A DNA stretch of 7,674 bases from Candidatus Melainabacteria bacterium (GCA_903970565.1 CAJCJE010000364.1:1-7674); one strand, 5' to 3'. Positions 1 through 6,490 are shown, numbered from the stretch's first letter. Notes: generated by a model from the sequence alone, not told the origin. A program made the numbers and translations.

Positions 1-784
1 GCTGGTCGGGGTTGCGCAGCAGCGCGAGGGTGCCGTTGGCGACCATGTTCACGGCCGTCTCCACCGAGCCGATCAGCATCAGGAAGATGTTGGACCGCAA
101 CTCGATGTCCGAGAGCGTGGAGTTCTCCTCCTGCCCGGCGATGATGGTGGAGATCATGTCCTCGCCGGGGTTGACCGTGCGTTCCTTGATCAGCTCGGTG
201 AGATAGTTGTCGAACCAGCGGCCGGCCTCGAACAGGTCGTTCTCGTCCGAGGTCACCGAAAGGCCGGTCACGACGCCGCAGTGCTTGCGGAAGGTGGCGC
301 GGTCGGTCATGGGGACGCCGAACCACTCGCAGATCACCGAGTTGGGCAGCGGGATGGCCAGGTCCTCGACGACCTCCGCGCTGCCCTGCGCGATGATCGC
401 GTCGATCAGCTCGTCGGTGATCTCCTGCACCCTGGGCCGGAGGTTCTCCATGTGCCGGGGGGTGAACGCGGTGGACACCAGCTTCTTCATCCTGGTGTGG
501 ATCGGCCGGTCGTTGAACACCATCGAGTGGCGGAAGAACTCGTCGTTGTACAACGCGAGGTAGGCCTGCAACGAGGGGTCGGCCGCGCGGTCGCTGCGCT
601 GTAGCCTCGGGTCGGACAGTGCCCGGCGGGCCTCCCGGTAGCCGGTGATCAGCCAGGCGGGCATACCGTCCGGCATGGACACCCGGTGAACCGGCCGGTC
701 CGTGCCCAGTTTCCGCAGCAGCTGCTGCGGATCGGTCAGGTCGGTCGGTTCCAGGGCCACCCTGGAGCTGTCTGGATCAGTCAT
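1..784 (-). CDS. Cytochrome P450, C-terminal part missing (cut by window edge)
   Basis: Haem-thiolate monooxygenase of the soluble bacterial type, presumed to hydroxylate or oxidatively couple a pathway intermediate using ferredoxin-supplied electrons. The first 261 residues are visible, beginning MTDPDSSRVALEPTD. The C-helix motif is NDRPIHTRMKK (His96, Arg98), followed by the family phrases AFTPRHMENLRPRVQEITDE and IPLPNSVICEWFGVP. The I-helix reads LMLIGSVETAVNM (residues 235-247). It keeps the acid-alcohol pair (Glu242, Thr243), but the usual AGxETT is GSVETA. The ExxR and Cys haem loops lie beyond the left edge; about 140 residues are missing compared with the usual 400. The ATG at 784 is preceded by GAGGAG at 793-798. 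It is the last visible gene of the minus-strand operon, 135 bp after the hydroxylase stop; that gap shows no clear terminator. P450 identity is very secure; the substrate is unknown. Confidence 0.95.
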   Translation of the reverse strand, partial: MTDPDSSRVALEPTDLTDPQQLLRKLGTDRPVHRVSMPDGMPAWLITGYREARRALSDPRLQRSDRAADPSLQAYLALYNDEFFRHSMVFNDRPIHTRMKKLVSTAFTPRHMENLRPRVQEITDELIDAIIAQGSAEVVEDLAIPLPNSVICEWFGVPMTDRATFRKHCGVVTGLSVTSDENDLFEAGRWFDNYLTELIKERTVNPGEDMISTIIAGQEENSTLSDIELRSNIFLMLIGSVETAVNMVANGTLALLRNPDQ

Positions 785-919
785 CTCTCTTACTCCTCAA
801 CGGTTTCGACCGAAAGCCGCACGAGTCACGATCACACCGCGTGAATTCATCGCGGTCGCGTCGTTCGGGTCCATTTTTGGGCGCGTTGTCGTTCGCCACG
901 TCTTGTCCGGTGCGCAGGT

Positions 920-2437
920 TCACGCGGCCAGGTCCGGAACGGTCCAGCCATCGAGGTCGTACTCGTTGAGGCAGGTGTCGACGAATGCCTTGTACCCGTC
1001 CACCTGTCCCGACGCGACCTGGCCGAACAGCAGCTCCACCCTGGTGTTCTCGTGGTTGCCGGCGTAGTTGCGTTCGTAGAGTTCGTGCCGGCCGCCGAAT
1101 TCGGTGCCCACCGCGTCCCACAGCAGTTTCATCACCTTGACCCGGGTCTCGGCGTCGATTCCGTTGGAACCGCGGACGTACTGGTCCAGGTAGCGGCGCA
1201 CCTGCGGGTTGCGGAAGTCCGCCGAACTGGAGTTGATGTAGATCAATGCGCTCGCCACGTCCTGGAGCACGATCTCCCTGATCCGCGCATAGCCGACCTG
1301 GGCGAACCACCGGTAGGCCTGGCCGTACTGGAGATTGGGCAGCACCGCGCCGTTGCGCCACTCCACCGGGTTGCGCGCCGCCGCGTCGGACAGGCCCCAG
1401 AACAGGTTGCGCCAGGCCAACACCTCGCCGACGCGGGTCTGCACGCCGCGGAAGTCCTCGGTTCCGGTGATCTCCAACGCCTTGGCCAGCAGGCCCGCGA
1501 TGAACTCCAGCTTCACCGCGAGCCGGGTGCAGCCCTGGAAGGTGGAGCGCTCGATGAAACCGGACTGCCCGGTGAAGGTCTGCACCTTGCCGAGGTCCCC
1601 GTAGATGAACACGTTCTCCCAGGGGATGAGCACCTTGTCCAGGATGACGATGGTGTCGTTCTCGTCCAGGCGGGAGGACAGCGGGTAGTCGAACGGGGTG
1701 CCGACCGCCGCGGCCTGCGCGGTGTAGGAGGGCCGGCAGATCAGCTTCATGCCGGGGGCGTCCATCGGGATGGTCGCCACCAGCGCGAACTCCTTGCTCT
1801 TGATCGGCAGGCCGTAGTGCGCGATGAAGTTGTAGTGGGTCAGCGCCGACCCGGTCGCGACCACCTTGGCGCCGCTGACCACCAGGCCAGCGTCGGTCTC
1901 CCGCTCCACGTGCACGAACACGTCCTTGACCTGGTCCGGCGGCTTCTTGCGGTCGACGGGCGGGTGCACCAGGGCGTGGTTCCAGTAGAGCACCTTCTCC
2001 TGCGACTCCCGGTACCAGCGCCGCGCGTTGTCCTGAAACGGCGCGTAGAACTCGGCGTTGGCGCCCAGGGTGCCCAGAAACGATGCCTTGTAGTCGGGGC
2101 TGCGGCCCATCCAGCCGTAGCTCATCCGCGCCCAGGCCGCGATGGCCTGCTGGTCGGCGACGAGATCCTCGGCGGAGTGCGGGGTGCGGAAGAACCGGTG
2201 GGTGTAGCCGTCACTGCCGGTGTCGGTCGGCGCGGTCAACACGTCGCGGTTGGCCGGGTCGTGCAGCGCGTCGTAGAGCCGCGCGGTCATCCGGATCGGG
2301 TTGCGGAAGGCCGGATGACAGGTGACGTCCTTGACCCGGTCGCCGTAGATGTACACCTCGCGCCCGTCGCGCAGGCTCTCGATGTACTCGTCACCGGTCA
2401 GCGGGCGCGTCTTTCTCCTCCCGTTTTCCTGGCTCAT
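920..2437 (-). CDS. HpaB-type FADH2-dependent phenol 3-hydroxylase (4-hydroxyphenylacetate 3-monooxygenase family)
   Basis: 505-residue oxygenase component of a two-component flavin monooxygenase. The family ortho-hydroxylates phenols to catechols with FADH2 from a separate reductase. Members include HpaB, SgcC (beta-tyrosine carrier-bound substrate in C-1027 biosynthesis) and Sam5 (4-coumarate). N-terminal helical domain: [11 protein letters not shown], then GRSPDY with Arg112 and Tyr116, then His154 in [11 protein letters not shown]. The 42-residue spacing Arg112 to His154 equals that of the catalytic Arg113/Tyr117/His155 of E. coli HpaB. The middle domain has the [18 protein letters not shown] flavin-binding region, and the C-terminal helical domain has [20 protein letters not shown]. 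Length is normal. The ATG at 2437 overlaps the methyltransferase stop (ATGA); a GAGG at 2443-2446, 5 nt upstream, decides the start. The stop is TGA at 920-922. No flavin reductase is present in the window. Family assignment is secure; the substrate (tyrosine-, coumarate- or benzoate-like, free or tethered) is undecided. Confidence 0.95.
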   Translation of the reverse strand: MSQENGRRKTRPLTGDEYIESLRDGREVYIYGDRVKDVTCHPAFRNPIRMTARLYDALHDPANRDVLTAPTDTGSDGYTHRFFRTPHSAEDLVADQQAIAAWARMSYGWMGRSPDYKASFLGTLGANAEFYAPFQDNARRWYRESQEKVLYWNHALVHPPVDRKKPPDQVKDVFVHVERETDAGLVVSGAKVVATGSALTHYNFIAHYGLPIKSKEFALVATIPMDAPGMKLICRPSYTAQAAAVGTPFDYPLSSRLDENDTIVILDKVLIPWENVFIYGDLGKVQTFTGQSGFIERSTFQGCTRLAVKLEFIAGLLAKALEITGTEDFRGVQTRVGEVLAWRNLFWGLSDAAARNPVEWRNGAVLPNLQYGQAYRWFAQVGYARIREIVLQDVASALIYINSSSADFRNPQVRRYLDQYVRGSNGIDAETRVKVMKLLWDAVGTEFGGRHELYERNYAGNHENTRVELLFGQVASGQVDGYKAFVDTCLNEYDLDGWTVPDLAA

Positions 2438-3108
2438 CGCGGCCTCATTTCTTGCGCGTGATGCTCTCCATCGCCGATGGAGAGCATCACGGTGTCGAAC
2501 CGGTCGTCCGCGGCCAACTGCTCGTTGACCGAGTCCATGATCTCGGCCACGTACTGCTGGAGTTCCCCACCCGCGTTGCTCGGGTCGACGACGGTGCCCT
2601 TGAGCAGCACGTTGTCCAGGATCAGCAGACCGCCCGAGCGCAGCAGCGGCACCGCACCCGCGTAGTAGTGCGGGTAGGAGGCCTTGTCCGCGTCGACGAA
2701 CACGATGTCCGCCCGCACGGTTTCGGCCAGCGTGGCCAGGGTCTTCCTGGCCGGGCCGAGCCGGAACTCGATCTTGTCCTCGACCCCGGCGCGCTGCCAG
2801 TACTCCCGCGCGATCTCCAGCCATTCCTGGGTCACGTCGCAGGTGATCACCCTGCCGTCGGCCGGCATCCCCCGTGCGAAGGACAGTGCGGACAGGCCGG
2901 TGAACGTGCCGACCTCGACCACGGTGGTGGCGCCGGTGATCCGCGCGATCAGGGTCAGCAGGGCCGCCTCCTCGACCGGCGTCATCATCTCGTACAACTC
3001 GCCGACCTCGGCGGTGCGTCGAACCAGGCCGGCAACCACCTCGTCCGGAGGCGTGCAGGATCGAACGATGTAGTCACTTACCTTGTCGTCCACTCGGAAC
3101 GTGCTCAT
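2434..3108 (-). CDS. SAM-dependent O-methyltransferase, caffeoyl-CoA/catechol type (Methyltransf_3)
   Basis: 224-residue class I methyltransferase of the metal-dependent COMT/CCoAOMT family, which methylates one hydroxyl of a catechol. Visible motifs in order: [14 protein letters not shown] (family N-terminal signature), SAM motif [17 protein letters not shown] (Glu65 to Gly71), [12 protein letters not shown] (Asp139, Lys142) and [11 protein letters not shown] (Asp165, Asn166). Asp139, Asp165 and Asn166 match the Mg2+ ligands of rat COMT (Asp141, Asp169, Asn170), and Lys142 matches its catalytic Lys144. The C-terminus IGDGEHHAQ replaces the common VGDGLTLA. The start at 3108 is chosen because GGAGG lies 4 nt upstream; longer in-frame starts up to 3276 add low-complexity residues without a family match. 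It is first in the operon, and its stop overlaps the hydroxylase start. The natural reading (inference) is that it methylates the catechol made by the hydroxylase. Regiochemistry cannot be told. Confidence 0.95.
   Translation of the reverse strand: MSTFRVDDKVSDYIVRSCTPPDEVVAGLVRRTAEVGELYEMMTPVEEAALLTLIARITGATTVVEVGTFTGLSALSFARGMPADGRVITCDVTQEWLEIAREYWQRAGVEDKIEFRLGPARKTLATLAETVRADIVFVDADKASYPHYYAGAVPLLRSGGLLILDNVLLKGTVVDPSNAGGELQQYVAEIMDSVNEQLAADDRFDTVMLSIGDGEHHAQEMRPR
2443..2446 (-). promoter_or_regulatory. Ribosome binding site of the hydroxylase, inside the upstream gene
   Basis: GAGG on the minus strand, 5 nt before the ATG at 2437 and within the last codons of the methyltransferase. Together with the ATGA overlap it points to translational coupling of the two genes. 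Confidence 0.7.
2457..2491 (-). repeat. Perfect 15-bp inverted repeat (hairpin) at the end of the O-methyltransferase gene
   Basis: Arms 2457-2471 and 2477-2491 are perfectly complementary around a 5-nt loop. In the minus-strand mRNA this forms a very stable stem, and no U-run follows it. It ends 19 nt before the hydroxylase ATG and leaves the GAGG ribosome site (2443-2446) free. It lies fully inside the coding sequence for [12 protein letters not shown], where the family usually has a different tail (GDGLTLA). It may tune coupling, protect or mark a processing site in the mRNA, or be a protein-binding dyad; the function is inferred, the pairing is directly seen. Confidence 0.85.
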
Positions 3109-3250
3109 GCGTCCTCCACGACGAACACCGGTACCGCCAACAGGCACGCTGGTGGCATTTCCGAGCATTCCCCGGCCAATGCCTCCGCGCGTCTCCTGCC
3201 TTGCACAGCGATCGACCTCGGATTGCCTGGTGGCGCAGGGAAGTTCGGAA

Positions 3251-3281
3251 ACCACACCGCATCCCAAGAGATGCACGTGGT
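3251..3281. repeat. Imperfect dyad, possible operator
   Basis: ACCAC-N3-GCAT is followed after 8 nt by ATGC-N2-GTGGT, giving nine matched positions per half with a one-base difference in inner spacing. It lies about midway between the divergent starts, a sensible place for a regulator. It could be chance. Confidence 0.3.
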
Positions 3282-3311
3282 GACTGTGCCGGCCAGTATC
3301 GGGAGGTCAGG

Positions 3312-3353
3312 ATGGTTCGCCGAGTGACCGGACAGCTCCAGGTGTGCGCCTGA
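3312..3353 (+). CDS. Possible 13-residue leader peptide ahead of the glycosyltransferase
   Basis: ATG at 3312 is preceded by GGGAGG at 3301-3306 with 5-nt spacing, an almost ideal actinomycete ribosome site. The reading frame encodes MVRRVTGQLQVCA and stops with TGA at 3351-3353, 50 nt before the glycosyltransferase ATG. Nested hairpins overlap its end: CAGCTC 3333-3338 with GAGCTG 3362-3367, and inside them GCCTG 3348-3352 with CAGGC 3356-3360. This could be a translated leader that controls downstream expression. It could also be a fortuitous match, because so short a frame carries no coding signal of its own. Confidence 0.3.
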   Translation: MVRRVTGQLQVCA

Positions 3354-3403
3354 CGCAGGCAGAGCTGACGACAGCAACGGAGTCTGGAATCCGAGGAGAT
3401 TCG

Positions 3404-4858
3404 ATGAGAGTCCTGTTCACGGTCTATCCCAACTCGTTCGCACATTTGTATCCTGTGGTTCCGCTGGCGTGGGCCTTGCAGAGTGCGGGCCACGAGGTAC
3501 GGATCGCGACCCATGCCACGGCCGCTCCCATGATCATCCAAACCGGCCTGACACCCGTCTACCTCGGCGATCCGGACCAGCCGCCGGTACGGCTGACCGA
3601 CGACTGCTCCGCCCCGCACCACCAGGACCTGGTGGAGAAGTACGCGGAGGTGATGGGCCTGTCGACCGAGGGCAAAGAGCACTGGATCGTGTTCTACCAG
3701 TACCTGATGCAGCCCACGTCGGACTATGTGCGCCTGGACCGTTCCGAAGCGACGGACCTGGTGGAGTTCGCCAAGGTGTGGCAGCCGGATCTGGTGTTCT
3801 GGGACGCGGTGCACCCGGCCGGTGCCGTCGCCGCGAAGGTGTCCGGTGCCGCGCACGCCCGACTGCTGATCGGGCACGACATGTTCGGCTGGTCGCTGGA
3901 CCGGCTGGAGGAGAACCGCGACGCGCTGCGCGCCGCCGGCCTCGACGAGAACCCGTTGGCCACCCTGCTGCGGCCGTTGGCGGAGAAGTACGGCCTTGAG
4001 GTGGACAACGAACTGCTGGTCGGCCAGTGGAGCGTGGAGACCATGCTGGAGGGCCTGCGTCTGCCCACCAGCACCCGCAAACTGCCCATGCGGCACGTGC
4101 CCTACGTCGACCCCCAGGTCTTCCCGGAATGGCTCTACCAGCGCCCCGAACAGACCCGCTGTGACTGCTGTGGCCGGCGCAACCGCCGCCGCGTCGCGCT
4201 GTCGCTGGGCGAGTCGACCCGGCGGTTCATCAACGGGGACTGGGACCGCGCCCCCAAGATCCTCAAGGCCGTCGGCGAACTGGACGACCTGGAGATCGTG
4301 GCGACGCTGGACAAGGCGCAGCTGCACGACATCGACGAGATTCCGCCCAACGTCCGTGTCGTGGACTGGGTCTCCCTGCCGCACCTGATGCCGACCTGCT
4401 CCGCGCTGATCCACCACGGCGGCATCGGCACGTACTCCTCCGCCGTCGCCTACGCGGTGCCGCAGCTGGTCTGCGACCTGGAAGGCGAGTCCGTGCTGAT
4501 GCGGCTGGTCGACGAGCGGGGCGACGTGATGAAGTCCGGGACCTACCGCCTCGGGTGGGAGTTCGGCGTGCGCGAGGAGGGCGGACCCGAGGAGCCGGAG
4601 TCGCACTGGGAACTGCCGGCCAAGAAGGTGGAGGCCACCCCGGTCTCCGACTTCGTGATCTCCAAGGGCGCCGGTGTTCGACTGGACCACCGGAAGCTGT
4701 CCGTCGGCGAGATCCGCGACCTGGTCTGGAAGGTGGCCACCGACCACTCCTACCACCAGCAGGCGCAGTCCCTGCGGGACGAGTGGCTGACCATGCCCAG
4801 CCCGAGTGACATCATTCCGGACCTGGAGAAGCTGGTCGTGCAGAACCGCCGCCGCTGA
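3404..4858 (+). CDS. GT-B glycosyltransferase, EryCIII/macrolide type (GT1 family)
   Basis: 484-residue cytosolic enzyme that transfers a sugar from an NDP-(deoxy)sugar to a natural-product aglycone. The N-terminal acceptor domain starts MRVLFTVYPNSFAHLYP; His14 is in the position of the family's catalytic base, and PVVPLAWALQSAGHEVRIAT follows as in EryCIII-like enzymes. The mid-region phrase RHVPYVDPQVFPEWL and then RRRVALSLGES mark the EryCIII-like linker. The C-terminal donor domain has LIHHGGIGTYSSAVAYAVPQLV (NDP-sugar signature) and GAGVRLDHRKLSVGEI. Two oddities are an extra segment with Cys253, Cys255 and Cys256 in the linker and roughly 48 extra residues between Gln354 and Gly422. 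The start at 3404 is chosen for GAGGAG at 3393-3398; the in-frame GTG at 3344 lacks a ribosome site and adds non-family residues. It diverges from the oxidation/methylation operon and converges on the right P450. Sugar and acceptor are unknown. Confidence 0.93.
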   Translation: MRVLFTVYPNSFAHLYPVVPLAWALQSAGHEVRIATHATAAPMIIQTGLTPVYLGDPDQPPVRLTDDCSAPHHQDLVEKYAEVMGLSTEGKEHWIVFYQYLMQPTSDYVRLDRSEATDLVEFAKVWQPDLVFWDAVHPAGAVAAKVSGAAHARLLIGHDMFGWSLDRLEENRDALRAAGLDENPLATLLRPLAEKYGLEVDNELLVGQWSVETMLEGLRLPTSTRKLPMRHVPYVDPQVFPEWLYQRPEQTRCDCCGRRNRRRVALSLGESTRRFINGDWDRAPKILKAVGELDDLEIVATLDKAQLHDIDEIPPNVRVVDWVSLPHLMPTCSALIHHGGIGTYSSAVAYAVPQLVCDLEGESVLMRLVDERGDVMKSGTYRLGWEFGVREEGGPEEPESHWELPAKKVEATPVSDFVISKGAGVRLDHRKLSVGEIRDLVWKVATDHSYHQQAQSLRDEWLTMPSPSDIIPDLEKLVVQNRRR

Positions 4859-4875
4859 TCCACTGTCACGGACCC

Positions 4876-4917
4876 GGCCGCCGCCCGTGCTGACCGATCG
4901 TGCGGGCGGCGGCCTTT
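4876..4917. terminator. GC-rich hairpin terminator between convergent genes
   Basis: A perfect 12-bp stem (4876-4887 with 4903-4914, GGCCGCCGCCCG and its complement) encloses a 15-nt loop and is followed on the plus strand by TTT. It begins 17 nt after the glycosyltransferase stop and lies between two convergent genes, so it probably stops plus-strand transcripts. It may also serve the P450 transcript from the other side, though there the trailing bases are less U-rich. Confidence 0.75.
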
Positions 4918-5017
4918 CACGTACCTGCGCATCGGTTGCCGCGTAAGGCGACCGGATCATCGACGGCTTCGGTTCGGTGGTCAGCAGAACAGGATCAGGT
5001 GAGTGTGGAGTGGCCGG

Positions 5018-6244
5018 CTACCACGTGACCGGTAACTCGTAGGGGCCGAACACGGCCGCGTCATGTTTGAACCGGAGGTCCTCGATGGCAGCGGCCAGGC
5101 GAAGATGCGGCACCCGCCGTAGCAGGGTCGTGAGATAGACATGCAACTCCAGGCGCGCGAGGTTCTGGCCGATGCACTGGTGCGGGCCGAATCCGAAGGC
5201 AAGATGCTGCCGTCCCCGCGCGCGGTGAATGTCGAAGGCGTCCGGATTCGTGAACGCCGCCGGATCGCGGTTGCCGGCGTGACACAACCCGATCACACCC
5301 TCCCCGGCCCGGATGAGGACCCCGGCGATCTCCACATCCTCGACCGCCACCCGCGCGGTGGCCACCTCGGCGACGGACAGATACCGCAGCAGTTCTTCCA
5401 CCGCACCGGAAATCGCCGTCGGCGTGTCGGCGAGCTCGGCGTGCAGGTGCGGATTCGCCAGCAGGAAAAGGGTACTGAGCCCGATCATGTTCGAGGTCGT
5501 CTCGTGCCCGGCGACCAAGAGCAGCACGGCGAGGCTCGCCAGGCCCGCGACATCGACGGTCCCGGACTCACGCTGGCGCGACACCTGCCAGCTCAGCAGA
5601 TCGTCCTCGGGGTGGCGTGCCTTGGCCGTGATCAGCTCGTACAGATAATCCTGAAGTTCGTCGACGGCGCGCTGGCGCTGCGACAGGGCGGTCTGCCGGC
5701 GCAGCAACGCCAGACTGCGCGCCTGGAAGAACTCGTGATCGGCATAGGGCACACCGAGTTGCCCGCAGATCACCAGAGACGGCACCGGAAGGGCGACGGT
5801 GGCCACCAGATCCGCCGGGTTCGGCCCGGCGAGCAGCGCGTCGAACCGCTCGTTGACGATCTCCTGGATGCGCGGACGCATCTGTTCCAGCCGCCGCAGG
5901 CTGTACTCGCCGGCCACCTGATGCCGGACCGTGCCGTGCTCCGGTGGGTCCATGTTGATGATCGAGGGCTTGAAGGTACGCGGCCCGGTCAGCGGAGCGC
6001 TGACCAGGAAGGGAAAACTCGGTCGAAGCCGGTTGGAACTGAACCGGGCGTCGTTGAGCATCCGGCGGATGTCCACACTGCGGGTCAGCAGCCATGTTGT
6101 TCCGCCCCAGGCCAACCGCACCCGAACCGCGCGGCCGGACTCCCGCATCGGTTGGTACTGCGGAGGGGGATCGAACGGACTGGTGCGCGGCATCGGGAAA
6201 TGGGCCAAGGAATCCGGGGCGGTATCGGGGAACGTGTCGGTCAC
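5018..6244 (-). CDS. Cytochrome P450, CYP105-like, complete
   Basis: 408-residue soluble haem monooxygenase with every hallmark: C-helix MDPPEHGTVRHQV (His103, Arg107), I-helix LLLVAGHETTSNMI (Ala245 to Thr250), K-helix EELLRYL (Glu284, Arg287) and haem loop FGFGPHQCIGQNLAR with Cys357 as the iron ligand. The sequence around the haem loop is like CYP105 enzymes that tailor actinomycete metabolites. The GTG at 6244 is chosen because GAGG (6253-6256) lies 8 nt upstream and the protein then begins VTDTFPDTAPDS; the in-frame GTG at 6271 has no ribosome site. The stop is TAG at 5018-5020. The codon for Leu404 (5033-5035) is TTA; scanning for TTA triplets I found no other in frame in the window's genes. 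It converges with the glycosyltransferase and diverges from the membrane glycosyltransferase. No ferredoxin gene is next to it. Substrate unknown; a normal catalytic P450 is very likely. Confidence 0.96.
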   Translation of the reverse strand: MTDTFPDTAPDSLAHFPMPRTSPFDPPPQYQPMRESGRAVRVRLAWGGTTWLLTRSVDIRRMLNDARFSSNRLRPSFPFLVSAPLTGPRTFKPSIINMDPPEHGTVRHQVAGEYSLRRLEQMRPRIQEIVNERFDALLAGPNPADLVATVALPVPSLVICGQLGVPYADHEFFQARSLALLRRQTALSQRQRAVDELQDYLYELITAKARHPEDDLLSWQVSRQRESGTVDVAGLASLAVLLLVAGHETTSNMIGLSTLFLLANPHLHAELADTPTAISGAVEELLRYLSVAEVATARVAVEDVEIAGVLIRAGEGVIGLCHAGNRDPAAFTNPDAFDIHRARGRQHLAFGFGPHQCIGQNLARLELHVYLTTLLRRVPHLRLAAAIEDLRFKHDAAVFGPYELPVTW

Positions 6245-6252
6245 GGTTGACA

Positions 6253-6256
6253 CCTC
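6253..6256 (-). promoter_or_regulatory. Ribosome binding site deciding the GTG start of the right P450
   Basis: GAGG on the minus strand, 8 nt before the GTG at 6244. The alternative in-frame GTG at 6271 has no purine-rich stretch at a usable distance. Confidence 0.6.
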
Positions 6257-6395
6257 GCTGTCTGGTCGCACATCCGGTCTGCGCAGTCACGTAGTCGAAC
6301 GTAGGCGTCGCCACGTGTTCCGACCGTCTCGCTCGTTGCGGTGTCCGGGCCGTAACCGTGTCCATTTAGTCCGAGCCGTGCTATCACCGAAAAGG

Positions 6396-6457
6396 ACCGG
6401 TTTACCGGCGTCACGTAACCGGTCTGACCAGCGTTGCGCAACCGGTCCAACCAAGCG
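6396..6457. repeat. Three tandem ACCGGT-centred repeats in a divergent promoter region
   Basis: ACCGGT occurs at 6396-6401, 6418-6423 and 6441-6446, that is every 22-23 bp. Read on the minus strand, the copies begin at 6457, 6433 and 6410 and share the pattern CGC(T)YGGT, two or three bases, ACCGGT. The first two agree at 19 of 24 aligned positions with one gap and both carry GGT-N3-ACC. The first copy ends in the perfect palindrome GTTGCGCAAC (6433-6442). A period of about two helical turns places the copies on one DNA face, as in multi-site operators. The array is 50 bp upstream of the membrane glycosyltransferase and 150 bp upstream of the P450. The binding protein is unknown. Confidence 0.6.
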
Positions 6458-6483
6458 TCGGCACCTCGGCCGGACGCCTTTCC

Positions 6484-6490
6484 AGGGGAG
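6484..6490 (+). promoter_or_regulatory. Ribosome binding site deciding a TTG start
   Basis: AGGGGAG, 5 nt before TTG at 6496. It is the reason for choosing this TTG; no ATG or GTG of the same frame lies between it and the first conserved membrane segment in a better position. Confidence 0.65.

Larger units (their letters stand above)
3109..3403. promoter_or_regulatory. Divergent intergenic region between O-methyltransferase and glycosyltransferase
   Basis: These 295 bp separate two divergently read genes and must hold the promoters of both the minus-strand operon and the glycosyltransferase. I could not find a convincing -35/-10 pair on either strand. Visible elements are a GGAGG ribosome site next to the methyltransferase start, an imperfect inverted repeat 3136-3143/3149-3156 in the methyltransferase leader, an imperfect dyad at 3251-3281, and a possible leader peptide with hairpins at 3312-3367. 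Base composition is less extreme than in the coding parts. Confidence 0.6.

Noticed and set aside
712..731. Perfect 20-bp palindrome inside the left P450 gene
   Set aside because: It comes from CAG CAG CTG CTG codons (Gln-Gln-Leu-Leu) near the N-terminus; a simple codon effect with no regulatory context.
1052..2461. A 469-codon plus-strand frame opposite the hydroxylase
   Set aside because: It is rich in Val/Arg/Gly/His as expected for a complement frame, and the minus strand encodes a motif-complete HpaB protein.
3127..3132. Single ACCGGT near the methyltransferase start, and another at 5028-5033 in the end of the right P450
   Set aside because: Isolated hexamers without the flanking pattern; the same hexamer occurs by chance several times in the coding DNA of this window.
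3344..3403. Upstream GTG start for the glycosyltransferase
   Set aside because: No ribosome site, and the added 20 residues do not resemble the family; the ATG at 3404 has GAGGAG in place and begins exactly where homologues begin.
3074..4960. A 628-codon open frame on the minus strand across the whole glycosyltransferase
   Set aside because: It has no family-like motifs, is antisense to an unmistakable glycosyltransferase and is typical of GC-rich DNA, where stop codons are rare in the shadow frame.
5141..6250. A 369-codon plus-strand frame opposite the right P450
   Set aside because: Shadow of a P450 with all motifs; no recognisable domain.
6247..6252. TTGACA on the plus strand, a consensus -35 box
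   Set aside because: No -10-like hexamer lies 16-19 bp downstream, and it overlaps the ribosome site and start area of the P450 on the other strand.
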